64,000 nt of DNA from assembly GCF_003674065.1 (NCBI RefSeq), contig NZ_RDBE01000001.1, positions 801,913 to 865,912 on the forward strand, read 5' to 3'. The translations under genes were made by a program, and so were the position numbers. A model generated the notes under the pieces. It did not search any database. It was not told the DNA's origin and saw nothing but the letters and a program-made list of their open reading frames with translations. Each line of letters opens with the position of its first letter. The stretch's first letter is position 1. The stretch comes from Nocardioides mangrovicus (GTDB taxonomy: Bacteria > Actinomycetota > Actinomycetes > Propionibacteriales > Nocardioidaceae). This document shows, piece by piece, positions 45,580 through 53,396 of this stretch.

Positions 45580-46656
45580 ATGCTCGACATCACCACCACG
45601 CCGAACCCCTCACCGCGCAGCGACGCCGACCTGGCCGCTGTGCTGGCCGCCCCGGGCTTCGGCACGCACTTCACCGACCACATGCTCACCACCGAGTGGA
45701 CGCCCGGCGACGGCTGGCACGACGCCCGCATCACCGCCTACGGCCCGCTCTCGCTGGACCCCGCGACCGCCGTCCTGCACTACGCGCAGGAGATCTTCGA
45801 GGGCATGAAGGCCTACCGCCACGCCGATGGCTCGGTGTGGACCTTCCGGCCCTTCGAGAACGCCGAGCGGATGGTCCGATCCTCGGCCCGGCTGGCGCTG
45901 CCGCAGCTGCCGGCCGAGGACTTCGTGCACGCCGTCGACAGCCTCGTCGCGGTCGACGAGCGCTGGGTGCCCTCCTTGGGTGAGGACTCGCTGTACCTGC
46001 GCCCCTTCATGTTCGCCAGCGAGGCGTTCCTGGGCGTGCGGCCCTCCCAGCACGTGACCTTCATGGTGATCGCCTCGCCCGCCGGGGCGTACTTCAAGGG
46101 CGGCATCAAGCCGCTCTCGCTGTGGCTGACCGAGGAGTACACCCGCGCCGGCCGCGGCGGCATGGGCGCGGCCAAGACCGGCGGCAACTACGCCAGCTCG
46201 CTGGTGGCCCAGCAGGAGGCCATCGCCCACGGCTGCGACCAGGTGGTCTTCCTCGACAGCGCCGAGGGCCGCTACGTCGAGGAGCTCGGCGGCATGAACA
46301 TGTACTTCCTCTACGCCGACGGCCGCATCGTCACCCCCGAGACTGGCACCATCCTCGAGGGCATCACCCGCTCGGCCATCATCGAGCTGGCCCAGAAGTT
46401 GGGCCACCCGGTGGAGGAGCGGAAGTTCTCCATCGAGGAGTGGCGCGAGGGCATCCGCTCGGGGGAGATCACCGAGGTCTTCGCCTGCGGCACCGCCGCC
46501 GTCGTCACCCCCGTCGGCCGCCTGGAGTGGGACGGCGGCTCCGTCGAGGGCCGTAGCGAGCCCGGCGAGCTGACCATGGCCCTGCGCCAGCAGCTGGTCG
46601 ACATCCAGTTCGGCCGGGCCGACGACACGTTCGGGTGGATGCACCGCGTGCTCTGA
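45580..46656 (+). CDS. ilvE: Branched-chain amino-acid aminotransferase
   Basis: 358-aa fold-type IV PLP enzyme for the last step of Val/Leu/Ile synthesis. Conserved parts are TDHMLTTEWTPGDGWHDARI, LHYAQEIFEGMKAYR, the PLP lysine K199 in GAAKTGGNYASSLVAQ, and EELGGMNMYFLYADGRIVTPETGTILEGITR. This is the long actinobacterial (mitochondrial BCAT-like) form. The start at 45580 is favoured over 45571 because a TAGGAT promoter box overlaps the earlier codon. It is followed by a palindromic repeat. Confidence 0.96.
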   Translation: MLDITTTPNPSPRSDADLAAVLAAPGFGTHFTDHMLTTEWTPGDGWHDARITAYGPLSLDPATAVLHYAQEIFEGMKAYRHADGSVWTFRPFENAERMVRSSARLALPQLPAEDFVHAVDSLVAVDERWVPSLGEDSLYLRPFMFASEAFLGVRPSQHVTFMVIASPAGAYFKGGIKPLSLWLTEEYTRAGRGGMGAAKTGGNYASSLVAQQEAIAHGCDQVVFLDSAEGRYVEELGGMNMYFLYADGRIVTPETGTILEGITRSAIIELAQKLGHPVEERKFSIEEWREGIRSGEITEVFACGTAAVVTPVGRLEWDGGSVEGRSEPGELTMALRQQLVDIQFGRADDTFGWMHRVL

Positions 46657-46677
46657 GCCGCCTTGGCGGTGCCCAGG

Positions 46678-46746
46678 CGGGGTAGTCCGTGACGAACGGA
46701 CCCTCTGTCGGGCGATCTGAGGGTCCGATCGTCACGGACTACCCGG
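46678..46746. repeat. GGRTAGTC palindrome, family A copy 3
   Basis: Arms 46678-46705 and 46719-46746 pair over 28 bp with two mismatches (left begins CGGGGTAGTCCGTGACGAAC). It is 21 bp after ilvE and 31 bp before the kinase gene, between genes in the same direction, so it probably insulates them. Confidence 0.85.
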
Positions 46747-46765
46747 TCCGGGCGGGCGGTCCGAC

Positions 46766-46771
46766 TACCCT
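46766..46771 (+). promoter_or_regulatory. -10 box (TACCCT) for leaderless kinase gene
   Basis: TACCCT lies 6 nt before the GTG at 46778; no Shine-Dalgarno is present. Confidence 0.5.
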
Positions 46772-46777
46772 CGAGGC

Positions 46778-48397
46778 GTGACCCAGACGCCCACGCAGGA
46801 GGAGCGCATCGGTGAGTACCGGCTCATCGCGCTCATCGGCGAGGGTGGCATGGGGGTCGTGCACCTGGCGCAGGCTCCCGACGGTCGTCGCGTCGCGCTG
46901 AAGGTGTTGCGCCCCCACGTCATCGGCGACGCCGAGGCGCGCGAGCGGCTGGCGCGTGAGGTGGCGTCGCTGCGGCGGGTGAGCAGCCCGCGGATCGCCG
47001 AGGTGCTCGATGCCGACTCCTCGGGTCCGCAGCCCTACATCGCCATGCGCTACGTGCCCGGACTCTCGCTGCACGAGTACGTGCGCGAGGAGGGCCCGGT
47101 CGCCGGTACCGACCTGTACCGGCTCGCCCGAGGGCTGGCCGAGGCGCTGCTCGCCGTGCACGCGGTCGGCGTGCTGCACCGCGACGTCAAGCCCTCCAAC
47201 GTGCTCATGGAGGGCCGCAACCCGGTGCTCATCGACTTCGGGCTGGCCCGGGTGGCCGAGGACGCGCGGCTGACCCACACCGGTTGGCTGCTGGGCACGC
47301 CCGGTTACCTGGCACCCGAGATCCTCTACGGCGACGAGGCCACCCGCGCCGCCGACGTCCACTCCTTCGCCGCCACCCTGGTCTACGCCGCCACCGGCCG
47401 CCCGCCGTACGGCAAGGGTCCGGCGATGGCGGTCATGGACCGGGTGCGCCGCGGCGAGCACGACCTGTCCGGCGTGCCCGAGCCGCTGGCCGGGCTGCTG
47501 GACCGGTGCCTGGCCCCCGAGCCGCTGGAGCGCCCGGGGCTGCATGAGATCCGGCTCTGGCTGCACGAGCACGAGGGCACGGGGCCGGTGCGCGCGACGC
47601 CAAGCGCTCCGCTCGCGCCGATGACGCAGCCGATCGTGGCGCGACCGGCTGCGGTCCCGCTCCCGGTGCCATCGTCCGTGCCATCGTCCGTGCCGTCGTC
47701 GGTGCAGCCCTCGCTGCCACCCGAGTTCACCGTCTCCCAGCGCGCCCCGGCCACCCGGGCACTGCCCGCCGACCCGCTGCCGGCCTCGGTGACCCCGCTG
47801 ACCAACCGTGACTCCCGCACGCTGCGGCGCGCCCAGCTGATGGGCATCGGCGCGGTCGTCGCCTCGGCCGTGGCCTTCGCGCCCTACGCCGCGGTGATCT
47901 TGACCTTCGTCGCGGTCCTGGGGCTGCGGACGGCGTCGGTGGCCCGCGAGCGCCATCACCGGCGTCGCACGGTGCGAGGGCGCAAGCGCTGGACCGACGT
48001 GCCGCGCACCACCCTCTCCTTGCCCGGCTACCTCCTGCTCGCGCTGCTCGGCTCGGTGCTGCTGGTCGGCTGGTCGGCGGCGGCGGCCGCCGCGGTCGGC
48101 ATCGTCGCCGCCGTCGCCCGGGCGCCGTTGGGCGGCGGCATGCTGGCCATGGGGTTCGGCTTCGCCGCGTGCCTGTGGTGGGGCCCCGGCTCGCTGCGAG
48201 CCCGGGAGACGCTGAGTCGCAGCGTCGACCGCGCCGCCCGCAGCGACTACGCCGGGCTCTTCGTCGTCGGCCTGTGCGTCGTCGCCGTCGTCGTGCTGCT
48301 GGCCGCCCTGGCCGGCGGGGGACCCACCTGGTCGCCGGCCTCCGGCTCGCCGTGGAGCGCCGGTTTCCTGCGGACGGTGGCCGAGCACCTGCGGTGA
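46778..48397 (+). CDS. Membrane Ser/Thr protein kinase (Hanks type) with polytopic C-terminus
   Basis: 539-aa eukaryotic-like kinase. Kinase domain residues 12-262: P-loop LIGEGGMGVVH, ATP lysine K42 (VALKVL), catalytic D136 in HRDVKPSN, D153 in DFGLA, APE-like APEILYG. A Pro/Ser linker follows (265-345) with three VPSS repeats encoded by a 12-bp tandem repeat (47666-47701). The C-terminal 190 residues contain five or six hydrophobic helices and a very short tail. Usual actinobacterial kinases have one helix and an external sensor such as PASTA, so this multi-helix C-terminus is unusual. Substrates unknown; no FHA or phosphatase gene lies nearby. Confidence 0.9.
   Translation: MTQTPTQEERIGEYRLIALIGEGGMGVVHLAQAPDGRRVALKVLRPHVIGDAEARERLAREVASLRRVSSPRIAEVLDADSSGPQPYIAMRYVPGLSLHEYVREEGPVAGTDLYRLARGLAEALLAVHAVGVLHRDVKPSNVLMEGRNPVLIDFGLARVAEDARLTHTGWLLGTPGYLAPEILYGDEATRAADVHSFAATLVYAATGRPPYGKGPAMAVMDRVRRGEHDLSGVPEPLAGLLDRCLAPEPLERPGLHEIRLWLHEHEGTGPVRATPSAPLAPMTQPIVARPAAVPLPVPSSVPSSVPSSVQPSLPPEFTVSQRAPATRALPADPLPASVTPLTNRDSRTLRRAQLMGIGAVVASAVAFAPYAAVILTFVAVLGLRTASVARERHHRRRTVRGRKRWTDVPRTTLSLPGYLLLALLGSVLLVGWSAAAAAAVGIVAAVARAPLGGGMLAMGFGFAACLWWGPGSLRARETLSRSVDRAARSDYAGLFVVGLCVVAVVVLLAALAGGGPTWSPASGSPWSAGFLRTVAEHLR
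47666..47701 (+). repeat. 12-bp tandem repeat coding VPSS
   Basis: Three copies of GTGCC(A/G)TCGTC(C/G) in frame in the kinase linker. Copy number could vary between strains without a frameshift. Confidence 0.8.
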
Positions 48398-48491
48398 CGG
48401 TTCCCCACGGCACCGTGGTGAACCGTCACTTACCCACCGGAGCTCCCGTGGGTAGGTGGGCGTTCACCAGGGCACCGTGGTGAACCGTCAC
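48394..48491. repeat. Composite palindromes between convergent kinase and patatin genes
   Basis: A hairpin with 17-bp arms and one mismatch (48394-48410 with 48413-48429) contains the kinase stop. A second has TACCCAC/GTGGGTA arms (48431-48454). The 21-bp segment starting GGCACCGTGGTGAACCGTC occurs again at 48471-48491, covering the patatin stop. The whole serves as a bidirectional terminator but looks like a nested repeat. Confidence 0.75.
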
Positions 48492-49402
48492 CGGCCCTGA
48501 GGCCACCCCGCCGCCACCTCGGCGGCCACCTTCGCGGCCTGGGCCAGCCCGGCCTTCGCGGCGTCGGGTCGCTTGGCCGGGTCGAGCACGTTCTTGCCGA
48601 TCGCGGTGAGCGACTCGTGGTCGGGGGAGAGGACGGCGGTGCGGCGGGCGCCGGTGCGCCCGAGCTGGGAGGCAATGGTGTGGTGCCGGCTGAAGGAACG
48701 GGTCAGCGGGGCGATGACCAGGACGATGTCGCGCTCGCGCGCCAGGTCGGCGTTGGTGGCCGACCGGGCGCCGCCGTCGACGTAGGGGCGGCCGTCGATG
48801 ACCACCGGCGGCCAGACGATCGGCACTGCGCAGCTCGCGGCGACGGCGTGCAGCAGGTCGACGTCGCCGTGGCGGTCGAAGACCCGTAGCTCGCCGGTCT
48901 CGGCGTCGACCGCCGTGATCTGCAGGTCGCGGTCTTCGGGCCAGTGCAGCCGGTCGCCCTTGGGCGTGCGCAGTCGTTGGCTGATGACGCGCAGCCGCTC
49001 GGTGGCGGGTCCGGGCTGGGCGGCGACGGCGGCCTGTCCGATGCGACGCCGCTTGGTCTGGCGGCTGCCCGGCAGCAGTACCAGCGGTGCCAGCCGGGCG
49101 AGCATGCCCGGGCCGAGGTCGGCCTTCACCTCGCCGGAGGCCGGACGCAGCTGTGAGGCGTAGAGGTCGTCGAGGTCCAGCCGGCTCGTCACCTGGGCGC
49201 CGACGACCGAGCCGGCCGAGGTGCCGATCACCGTGTCGGCCGCGGTGACGTCGATTCCGGCATCGCGTAGTCCCTTGAGCAGCCCGAGCTCCCAGGCGAT
49301 GCCGGTGACCCCGCCGCCGCCGAGCACCAGCGCGGTCGTGACCGGGCCGTCGGGCAGGGGCTTGAGATGGGGACGTCCCAAGACGTCCAGCGGCGAGGAC
49401 AT
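48488..49402 (-). CDS. Patatin-like phospholipase
   Basis: 304-aa lipid acyl hydrolase with the patatin Ser-Asp dyad. The oxyanion loop GGGGVTG is at residues 28-34, the nucleophile S62 in GTSAGS, and the catalytic Asp in YVDGGARS near residue 200. There is no signal peptide, so it is intracellular or delivered another way. ATG 49402 is chosen because a longer frame upstream crosses another gene. It lies 5 bp after the upstream membrane-protein gene on the same strand, so the pair is likely an operon. Confidence 0.9.
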   Translation of the reverse strand: MSSPLDVLGRPHLKPLPDGPVTTALVLGGGGVTGIAWELGLLKGLRDAGIDVTAADTVIGTSAGSVVGAQVTSRLDLDDLYASQLRPASGEVKADLGPGMLARLAPLVLLPGSRQTKRRRIGQAAVAAQPGPATERLRVISQRLRTPKGDRLHWPEDRDLQITAVDAETGELRVFDRHGDVDLLHAVAASCAVPIVWPPVVIDGRPYVDGGARSATNADLARERDIVLVIAPLTRSFSRHHTIASQLGRTGARRTAVLSPDHESLTAIGKNVLDPAKRPDAAKAGLAQAAKVAAEVAAGWPQGR

Positions 49403-49407
49403 GGCCG

Positions 49408-49854
49408 TCAGGATGCCAGCAACGGGGCGGTGCGGCGTCGGGCGATCAGCAGCACCAGCAGCACGAGGTAGCCGATCACGGCCGCCACCCCGAACGCGAC
49501 GGCGATGGTGAAGGAGACGCTGTTGAGCGAGTCCGAGCGTCCGAAGAGCTGGCTCAGCAACGAGGTGTAGCTGTCGTCGGTGTCGCCGAAGTCGGGCAAG
49601 AACGCGCCGAAGCCGAGCATGCCGACCCAGGTGATGATCTGCGCGACGCTCTGGCCACGGGTCAGCGAGCGCGGTCGGCCGTCCTGCGTCCAGGCCAGGA
49701 TGGTCGTGGCGACCAGGCCGACGAGCAGCAGCAGCGCCACGGGCATCAGGATCAGGATGAACCAGCCGCCGACGCCGAACACGACACGGCCGATCCAGAC
49801 CCAGATCACGAGCACCAGGTTGAGCGGGCCCATCAGCAGCAAGGTGGTGCGCAC
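49408..49854 (-). CDS. Small polytopic membrane protein, 148 aa
   Basis: Unrecognised protein with about four transmembrane helices: LLLMGPLNLVLVIWVWIGRVVF, WFILILMPVALLLLVGLVATTIL, a third around AQIITWVGMLGFGAF, and the last in FTIAVAFGVAAVIGYLVLLVLLI. A soluble loop FGDTDDSYTSLLSQLFGRSDSLNS lies before helix 4. The start is set at GTG 49854, since TACCGT sits 6 nt upstream as a -10 box; GTG 49875 would add seven residues. Its promoter overlaps that of the cimA leader on the other strand. Confidence 0.75.
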   Translation of the reverse strand: MRTTLLLMGPLNLVLVIWVWIGRVVFGVGGWFILILMPVALLLLVGLVATTILAWTQDGRPRSLTRGQSVAQIITWVGMLGFGAFLPDFGDTDDSYTSLLSQLFGRSDSLNSVSFTIAVAFGVAAVIGYLVLLVLLIARRRTAPLLAS

Positions 49855-49877
49855 TCCTCGACGGTAGTGGCACACTG

Positions 49878-49913
49878 GTGCTCGTGCAGCAGTTCGGCAT
49901 CATCATCGTGTAG
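49878..49913 (+). CDS. cimA leader peptide (11 aa)
   Basis: GTG frame encoding (M)LVQQFGIIIV: three successive Ile codons (ATC) and a Val before the stop. It lies 75 bp upstream of cimA and is followed by two hairpins, the second with a U-tract. Isoleucine is the product of the citramalate route, so Ile-tRNA charging is a logical signal. Confidence 0.85.
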   Translation: MLVQQFGIIIV

Positions 49914-49963
49914 CGCGACAGAGCTTCTGTCGCGCCGGCCTCTCGTCCTCGAGGGGCTTTTTT
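49913..49963 (+). terminator. Attenuator of cimA: hairpin plus terminator
   Basis: Hairpin 1 has perfect 10-bp arms GCGCGACAGA (49913-49922) and TCTGTCGCGC (49926-49935), loop GCT. Hairpin 2 has a 7-bp stem (GCCTCTC with GAGGGGC, one G-T pair, 49938-49957) followed by six T (49958-49963). It lies between the Ile-rich leader and cimA. Confidence 0.85.
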
Positions 49964-49988
49964 GTTGCCCCGACCAGGAAGACCCGAG

Positions 49989-51572
49989 ATGACCACCCCG
50001 TTCGACGTCTACGACACGACCCTGCGCGACGGCGCCCAGCAGGAGGGCCTCAACCTCTCGGTGGCCGACAAGCTGAACATCGCGCGGCAGATCGACAGGC
50101 TCGGCGTCGGCTACATCGAGGGCGGCTGGCCGGGGGCGAACCCCAAGGACACCGAGTTCTTCCGGCGCGCGCGCGAGGAGCTGCGGCTGGACAACGCCGT
50201 GCTCGCGGCCTTCGGCGCCACCCGCCGCGCCGGCGTCGCCGCCGCCGACGACCCGCTGGTGGCCGCGCTGCGCGAGAGCGGTGCGCAGGTGGTGACGCTG
50301 GTGGCCAAGTCGCACGACCGGCACGTCGAGCTGGCGCTGCGCACCACGCTCGAGGAGAACCTGGCCATGGTGCGCGACACCGTCACCCACCTGCGGGCCG
50401 AGGGGCAGCGGGTCTTCCTCGACGCCGAGCACTTCTTCGACGGCTACCGCGCCAACCGCGACTACGCCTTGGAGGTGCTGCGGACGGCCTACGAGGCGGG
50501 CGCGGAGGTGGTGGCGCTGTGCGACACCAACGGCGGCATGCTCCCGGGCTGGGTGGCCGACGTCGTCGACGACGTCGTCAGCACCACGCAGGGCCGCGTC
50601 GGCATCCACTGCCACAACGACACCGGCTGCGCGGTGGCCAACACGCTCTCGGCCGTCGACGCCGGCGCCAGCCACGTGCAGGGCACGCTCAACGGCTACG
50701 GCGAGCGCACCGGCAACGCCGACCTGGTCAACGTCGTGGCCAACCTCGAGCTCAAGGCCGGTCGACCGGTGCTCCCGCAGGGACTGCTGCGCGAGGCCAC
50801 GCGCATCGCCCACGCGGTGGCGGAGGTGACCAACGTGCCGCCCGCCTCGCGCCAGCCGTACGTCGGCACCAGCGCCTTCGCGCACAAGGCGGGCCTGCAC
50901 GCGAGCGCGATCAAGGTCGACCCCGACCTCTACCAGCACATGTCGCCCGAGGGCGTCGGCAACGACATGCGGCTGCTGGTCTCCGACATGGCCGGCCGTG
51001 CCTCGATCGAGCTCAAGGGCCGCGAGCTCGGCTTCGACCTCTCCGGCGACCGCGCCCTGGTCGACCGCGTGACCGCCCGGGTCAAGGACCTCGAGTCGCG
51101 TGGCTACACCTTCGAGGCCGCCGACGCCTCCTTCGAGCTGCTGCTGGCCGAGGAGGTCGAGGGCGCACGGCCCTCCTACTTCGAGGTCGAGTCGTGGCGG
51201 GTCATCACCGAGACCCCCGGCGCGGCGGACGCCGAAGCCGTCTCCGAGGCCACCGTGAAGCTGCGCGCCGGTGGCGCCCGCATCGTCAACACCGGCGAGG
51301 GCAACGGCCCGGTCAACGCCCTTGACCAGGCGCTGCGGGGCGCGATCGGGCAGGCGTACCCGGAGGTCGCCAAGTTCCAGCTGATCGACTACAAGGTGCG
51401 CATCCTCGACCAGGGCCACGGCACCGACGCCATCACGCGCGTGCTCATCGAGACCACCGACGGCGCCTCCTCCTGGGTCACCGTCGGCGTCGGCGCCAAC
51501 GTCATCCAGGCTTCCTGGGGCGCCCTCGTCGACGGCCTCACCTTCGGCCTGCGCCGCGCCCAGGTGAGGTAG
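49989..51572 (+). CDS. cimA: Citramalate synthase
   Basis: 527-aa enzyme that condenses pyruvate and acetyl-CoA to (R)-citramalate, opening a threonine-independent route to isoleucine. It belongs to the alpha-isopropylmalate synthase family: YDTTLRDGAQQEGLNLSV (residues 6-23), EGGWPGANPKD, metal ligands in GIHCHNDTGCAVANT, GTLNGYGERTGNADL, and a C-terminal LeuA-dimer regulatory domain. The DGAQQEG and GGWPGANPKD wording is that of CimA rather than LeuA. ATG 49989 follows the attenuator. The TAG stop falls in a palindromic repeat. Confidence 0.94.
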   Translation: MTTPFDVYDTTLRDGAQQEGLNLSVADKLNIARQIDRLGVGYIEGGWPGANPKDTEFFRRAREELRLDNAVLAAFGATRRAGVAAADDPLVAALRESGAQVVTLVAKSHDRHVELALRTTLEENLAMVRDTVTHLRAEGQRVFLDAEHFFDGYRANRDYALEVLRTAYEAGAEVVALCDTNGGMLPGWVADVVDDVVSTTQGRVGIHCHNDTGCAVANTLSAVDAGASHVQGTLNGYGERTGNADLVNVVANLELKAGRPVLPQGLLREATRIAHAVAEVTNVPPASRQPYVGTSAFAHKAGLHASAIKVDPDLYQHMSPEGVGNDMRLLVSDMAGRASIELKGRELGFDLSGDRALVDRVTARVKDLESRGYTFEAADASFELLLAEEVEGARPSYFEVESWRVITETPGAADAEAVSEATVKLRAGGARIVNTGEGNGPVNALDQALRGAIGQAYPEVAKFQLIDYKVRILDQGHGTDAITRVLIETTDGASSWVTVGVGANVIQASWGALVDGLTFGLRRAQVR

Positions 51573-51631
51573 TCCAGATCGAGTGACACCACCGCGGACG
51601 CCGTCGGTGGTGCTACTTGATCTGGACTACC
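51568..51631. repeat. GGRTAGTC palindrome, family A copy 4
   Basis: Arms 51568-51594 and 51605-51631 pair over 27 bp with three mismatches (left begins GGTAGTCCAGATCGAGTG), loop 10 nt. GGTAGTCC supplies the cimA TAG. Most like copy 5 at 60085. Confidence 0.85.
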
Positions 51632-51641
51632 CCGGGAAACG

Positions 51642-51684
51642 CGCGAGGCCCTCACCACGGCGGATCGTGGTGAGGGCCCTCGCG
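51642..51684. terminator. Strong hairpin after cimA
   Basis: Left arm 51642-51659 (CGCGAGGCCCTCACCACG) pairs with 51666-51684 with a single bulged base. It lies between cimA and the convergent small zinc-ribbon gene. Confidence 0.75.
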
Positions 51685-51707
51685 AAGCAGTTCGCTCGTA
51701 ACTCGTA

Positions 51708-51839
51708 TCAGGCGTGCAGGGTGACTCCGCAACGCGGGCAGTGCTGCCCGTGGCAGCAGTCCAGCGCCTGGCCACACTCACATGTGACCAGCGTTCCGAG
51801 CGGGGATCGGGCCCCCACCTCGGTTACCATGCTCGCCAT
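51708..51839 (-). CDS. Small Cys-rich (zinc-ribbon-like) protein, 43 aa
   Basis: ATG frame, MASMVTEVGARSPLGTLVTC then ECGQALDCCHGQHCPRCGVTLHA. Six Cys and three His in 25 residues: CxCG, CC-H, HCPRCG. CxC...CxxC spacing fits one treble-clef or ribbon zinc site. A GGAGG site lies 7 nt upstream of ATG 51839, firmly supporting translation; an ATG at residue 4 is also possible. It is alone between cimA and an amidase, in a 431-bp stretch with no other gene. Function unknown. Confidence 0.72.
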   Translation of the reverse strand: MASMVTEVGARSPLGTLVTCECGQALDCCHGQHCPRCGVTLHA

Positions 51840-52003
51840 CACGCACCTCCATGGTCGACAAGCGAACGTGCTCAGAGCATCGGCGGCACGAAGGACTACC
51901 CGCGGGGTTTCGCCCGTTCCTGGCCTGACAGCCAGACGTTATGACCCGATCGGACTAAGCCGGTCCACAGACACGCCCTCCGCCCGCACTAGTCTCGGGG
52001 GCC
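51840..52003. other. Intergenic region between divergent genes
   Basis: 164 bp holding the ribosome site of the small zinc-ribbon gene and the amidase promoter (TAGTCT at 51990-51995, 8 nt before the GTG at 52004). A lone GGACTACCCG (51893) resembles one end of the family A palindrome but has no partner arm. Confidence 0.45.
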
Positions 52004-53386
52004 GTGACGCAGCTGCACGAGCTCAGTGCTCTGGACCAGGCAACGGCGGTCCGTCGCGGCGAGGTCTCCACCCGCGAGCTCGTCGAGCACCACCTGGCCC
52101 GCATCGAGGAGCACTCCTCCCGCCTCGGCGCCTTCGTGACCCTCACGCCCGAGGCAGCGCTGGCCGCCCACCCCACCAGTGACGGGCCGCTGGCCGGGGT
52201 GCCGACCGCGGTCAAGGACCTCAACGCCACCGCCGGGGTGCGCACCACCTACGGCTCGGTGCTGATGCGCGACTACGTGCCGCAGCACTCCGACGAGGTG
52301 GTGCTGCGCCTGCAGCGAGCCGGGCTGGTGAGCCTGGGCAAGACCAACACCCCGGAGTTCGGCTCGCCCTGCTACACCGAGCCCGACCCCTCGATCGCGC
52401 CGCCGGCCGTCACCCCGTGGGACACCACGCGCATGGCCGGCGGGTCCAGCGGGGGAGCGGCCACCGCGGTGGCCGCCGGGCTGGTGCCGGTGGCACAGGG
52501 CTCCGACGGCGGCGGCTCGATCCGGATCCCGGCCAGCTGCTGCGGCATCGTCGGCTTCAAGCCCAGCCGCGGCGTCGTCTCCAGCGCGCCCGGCTACGGC
52601 GACCCGATCGGGTTGGCCACCAGCGGCCCCCTGGCCCGCACCGTCCGCGACGCCGCCGCGCTGCTCGACGTGCTCGCCGGACGCGCGGTGGGCGACCCGT
52701 ACTGGACGCCGACGCAGCCCTACCTCGCCGCCTGCGACGTCGAGCCTCGGCGGCTGCGCGTGGCACGCTTCGTCGAGCCGATCCTGATGGACGCCGAGGT
52801 GCACCCCGCGTGCCACCGCGCCTGGGAGGACGCCTCGAGGCTGCTGGAGTCGCTCGGCCACGAGGTCGAGGACGTACCTGTCCCGATCCCGCGCGAGGCG
52901 GCCGAGGTGTTCCTGACCTGCTGGACGGTGCTGACCGCGGTGACGCCGGTGCCCGCCGAGCAGCGCCACCTGCTGCGACCGCTGACGCGCTGGCAGATCG
53001 AGCAGGGCGAGCAGGTGAGCGGACCGGACTTCGGCCGCGCCATCGGCGAGACCCGCCGCATCGCCGCGCGGGCGCTGGCCGCGCTGGCGGCGTACGACGT
53101 GGTGCTGACGCCGACGCTCGCCCAGCCGCCGCTGCCGGTCGGTGTGCTGCGCGACGACGAGGACCCCGAGGCCGACTTCCACGCCCAGGGTCGCTTCACC
53201 CCGTGGACCTCGAGCTGGAACATCACCGGGATGCCGGCCGTCTCGCTGCCGCTGCACCAGAGCGACGACGGGCTGCCGGTGGGTGTCATGCTCGCCGGCC
53301 GCCCCGGCGAGGACGCCGCGCTGTTCTCGCTCGCGGCGCAGGTCGAGGCCGCGCGACCGTGGGCGGATCGGCGCCCGTCGATCTAG
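52004..53386 (+). CDS. Amidase-signature family hydrolase
   Basis: 460-aa cytosolic amidase. The Ser-cisSer-Lys triad is K71 (TAVKDLN), S148 (AGGSSGG) and S172 (DGGGSIR). It belongs to the same superfamily as GatA but is not its paralog in function: there are no gatB/gatC partners, and the sequence after the triad ([17 protein letters not shown]) fits general aliphatic/aryl amidases. Substrate unknown. The next gene begins 10 bp downstream with its own TAGGAT box. Confidence 0.9.
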   Translation: MTQLHELSALDQATAVRRGEVSTRELVEHHLARIEEHSSRLGAFVTLTPEAALAAHPTSDGPLAGVPTAVKDLNATAGVRTTYGSVLMRDYVPQHSDEVVLRLQRAGLVSLGKTNTPEFGSPCYTEPDPSIAPPAVTPWDTTRMAGGSSGGAATAVAAGLVPVAQGSDGGGSIRIPASCCGIVGFKPSRGVVSSAPGYGDPIGLATSGPLARTVRDAAALLDVLAGRAVGDPYWTPTQPYLAACDVEPRRLRVARFVEPILMDAEVHPACHRAWEDASRLLESLGHEVEDVPVPIPREAAEVFLTCWTVLTAVTPVPAEQRHLLRPLTRWQIEQGEQVSGPDFGRAIGETRRIAARALAALAAYDVVLTPTLAQPPLPVGVLRDDEDPEADFHAQGRFTPWTSSWNITGMPAVSLPLHQSDDGLPVGVMLAGRPGEDAALFSLAAQVEAARPWADRRPSI

Positions 53387-53389
53387 GAT
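53384..53389 (+). promoter_or_regulatory. -10 box (TAGGAT) for the three-gene membrane-anchored cluster
   Basis: TAGGAT overlaps the amidase TAG stop and lies 7 nt before the GTG at 53397. It predicts a leaderless transcript for genes 53397-55290. Confidence 0.6.
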
Positions 53390-53396
53390 CCTGCCC

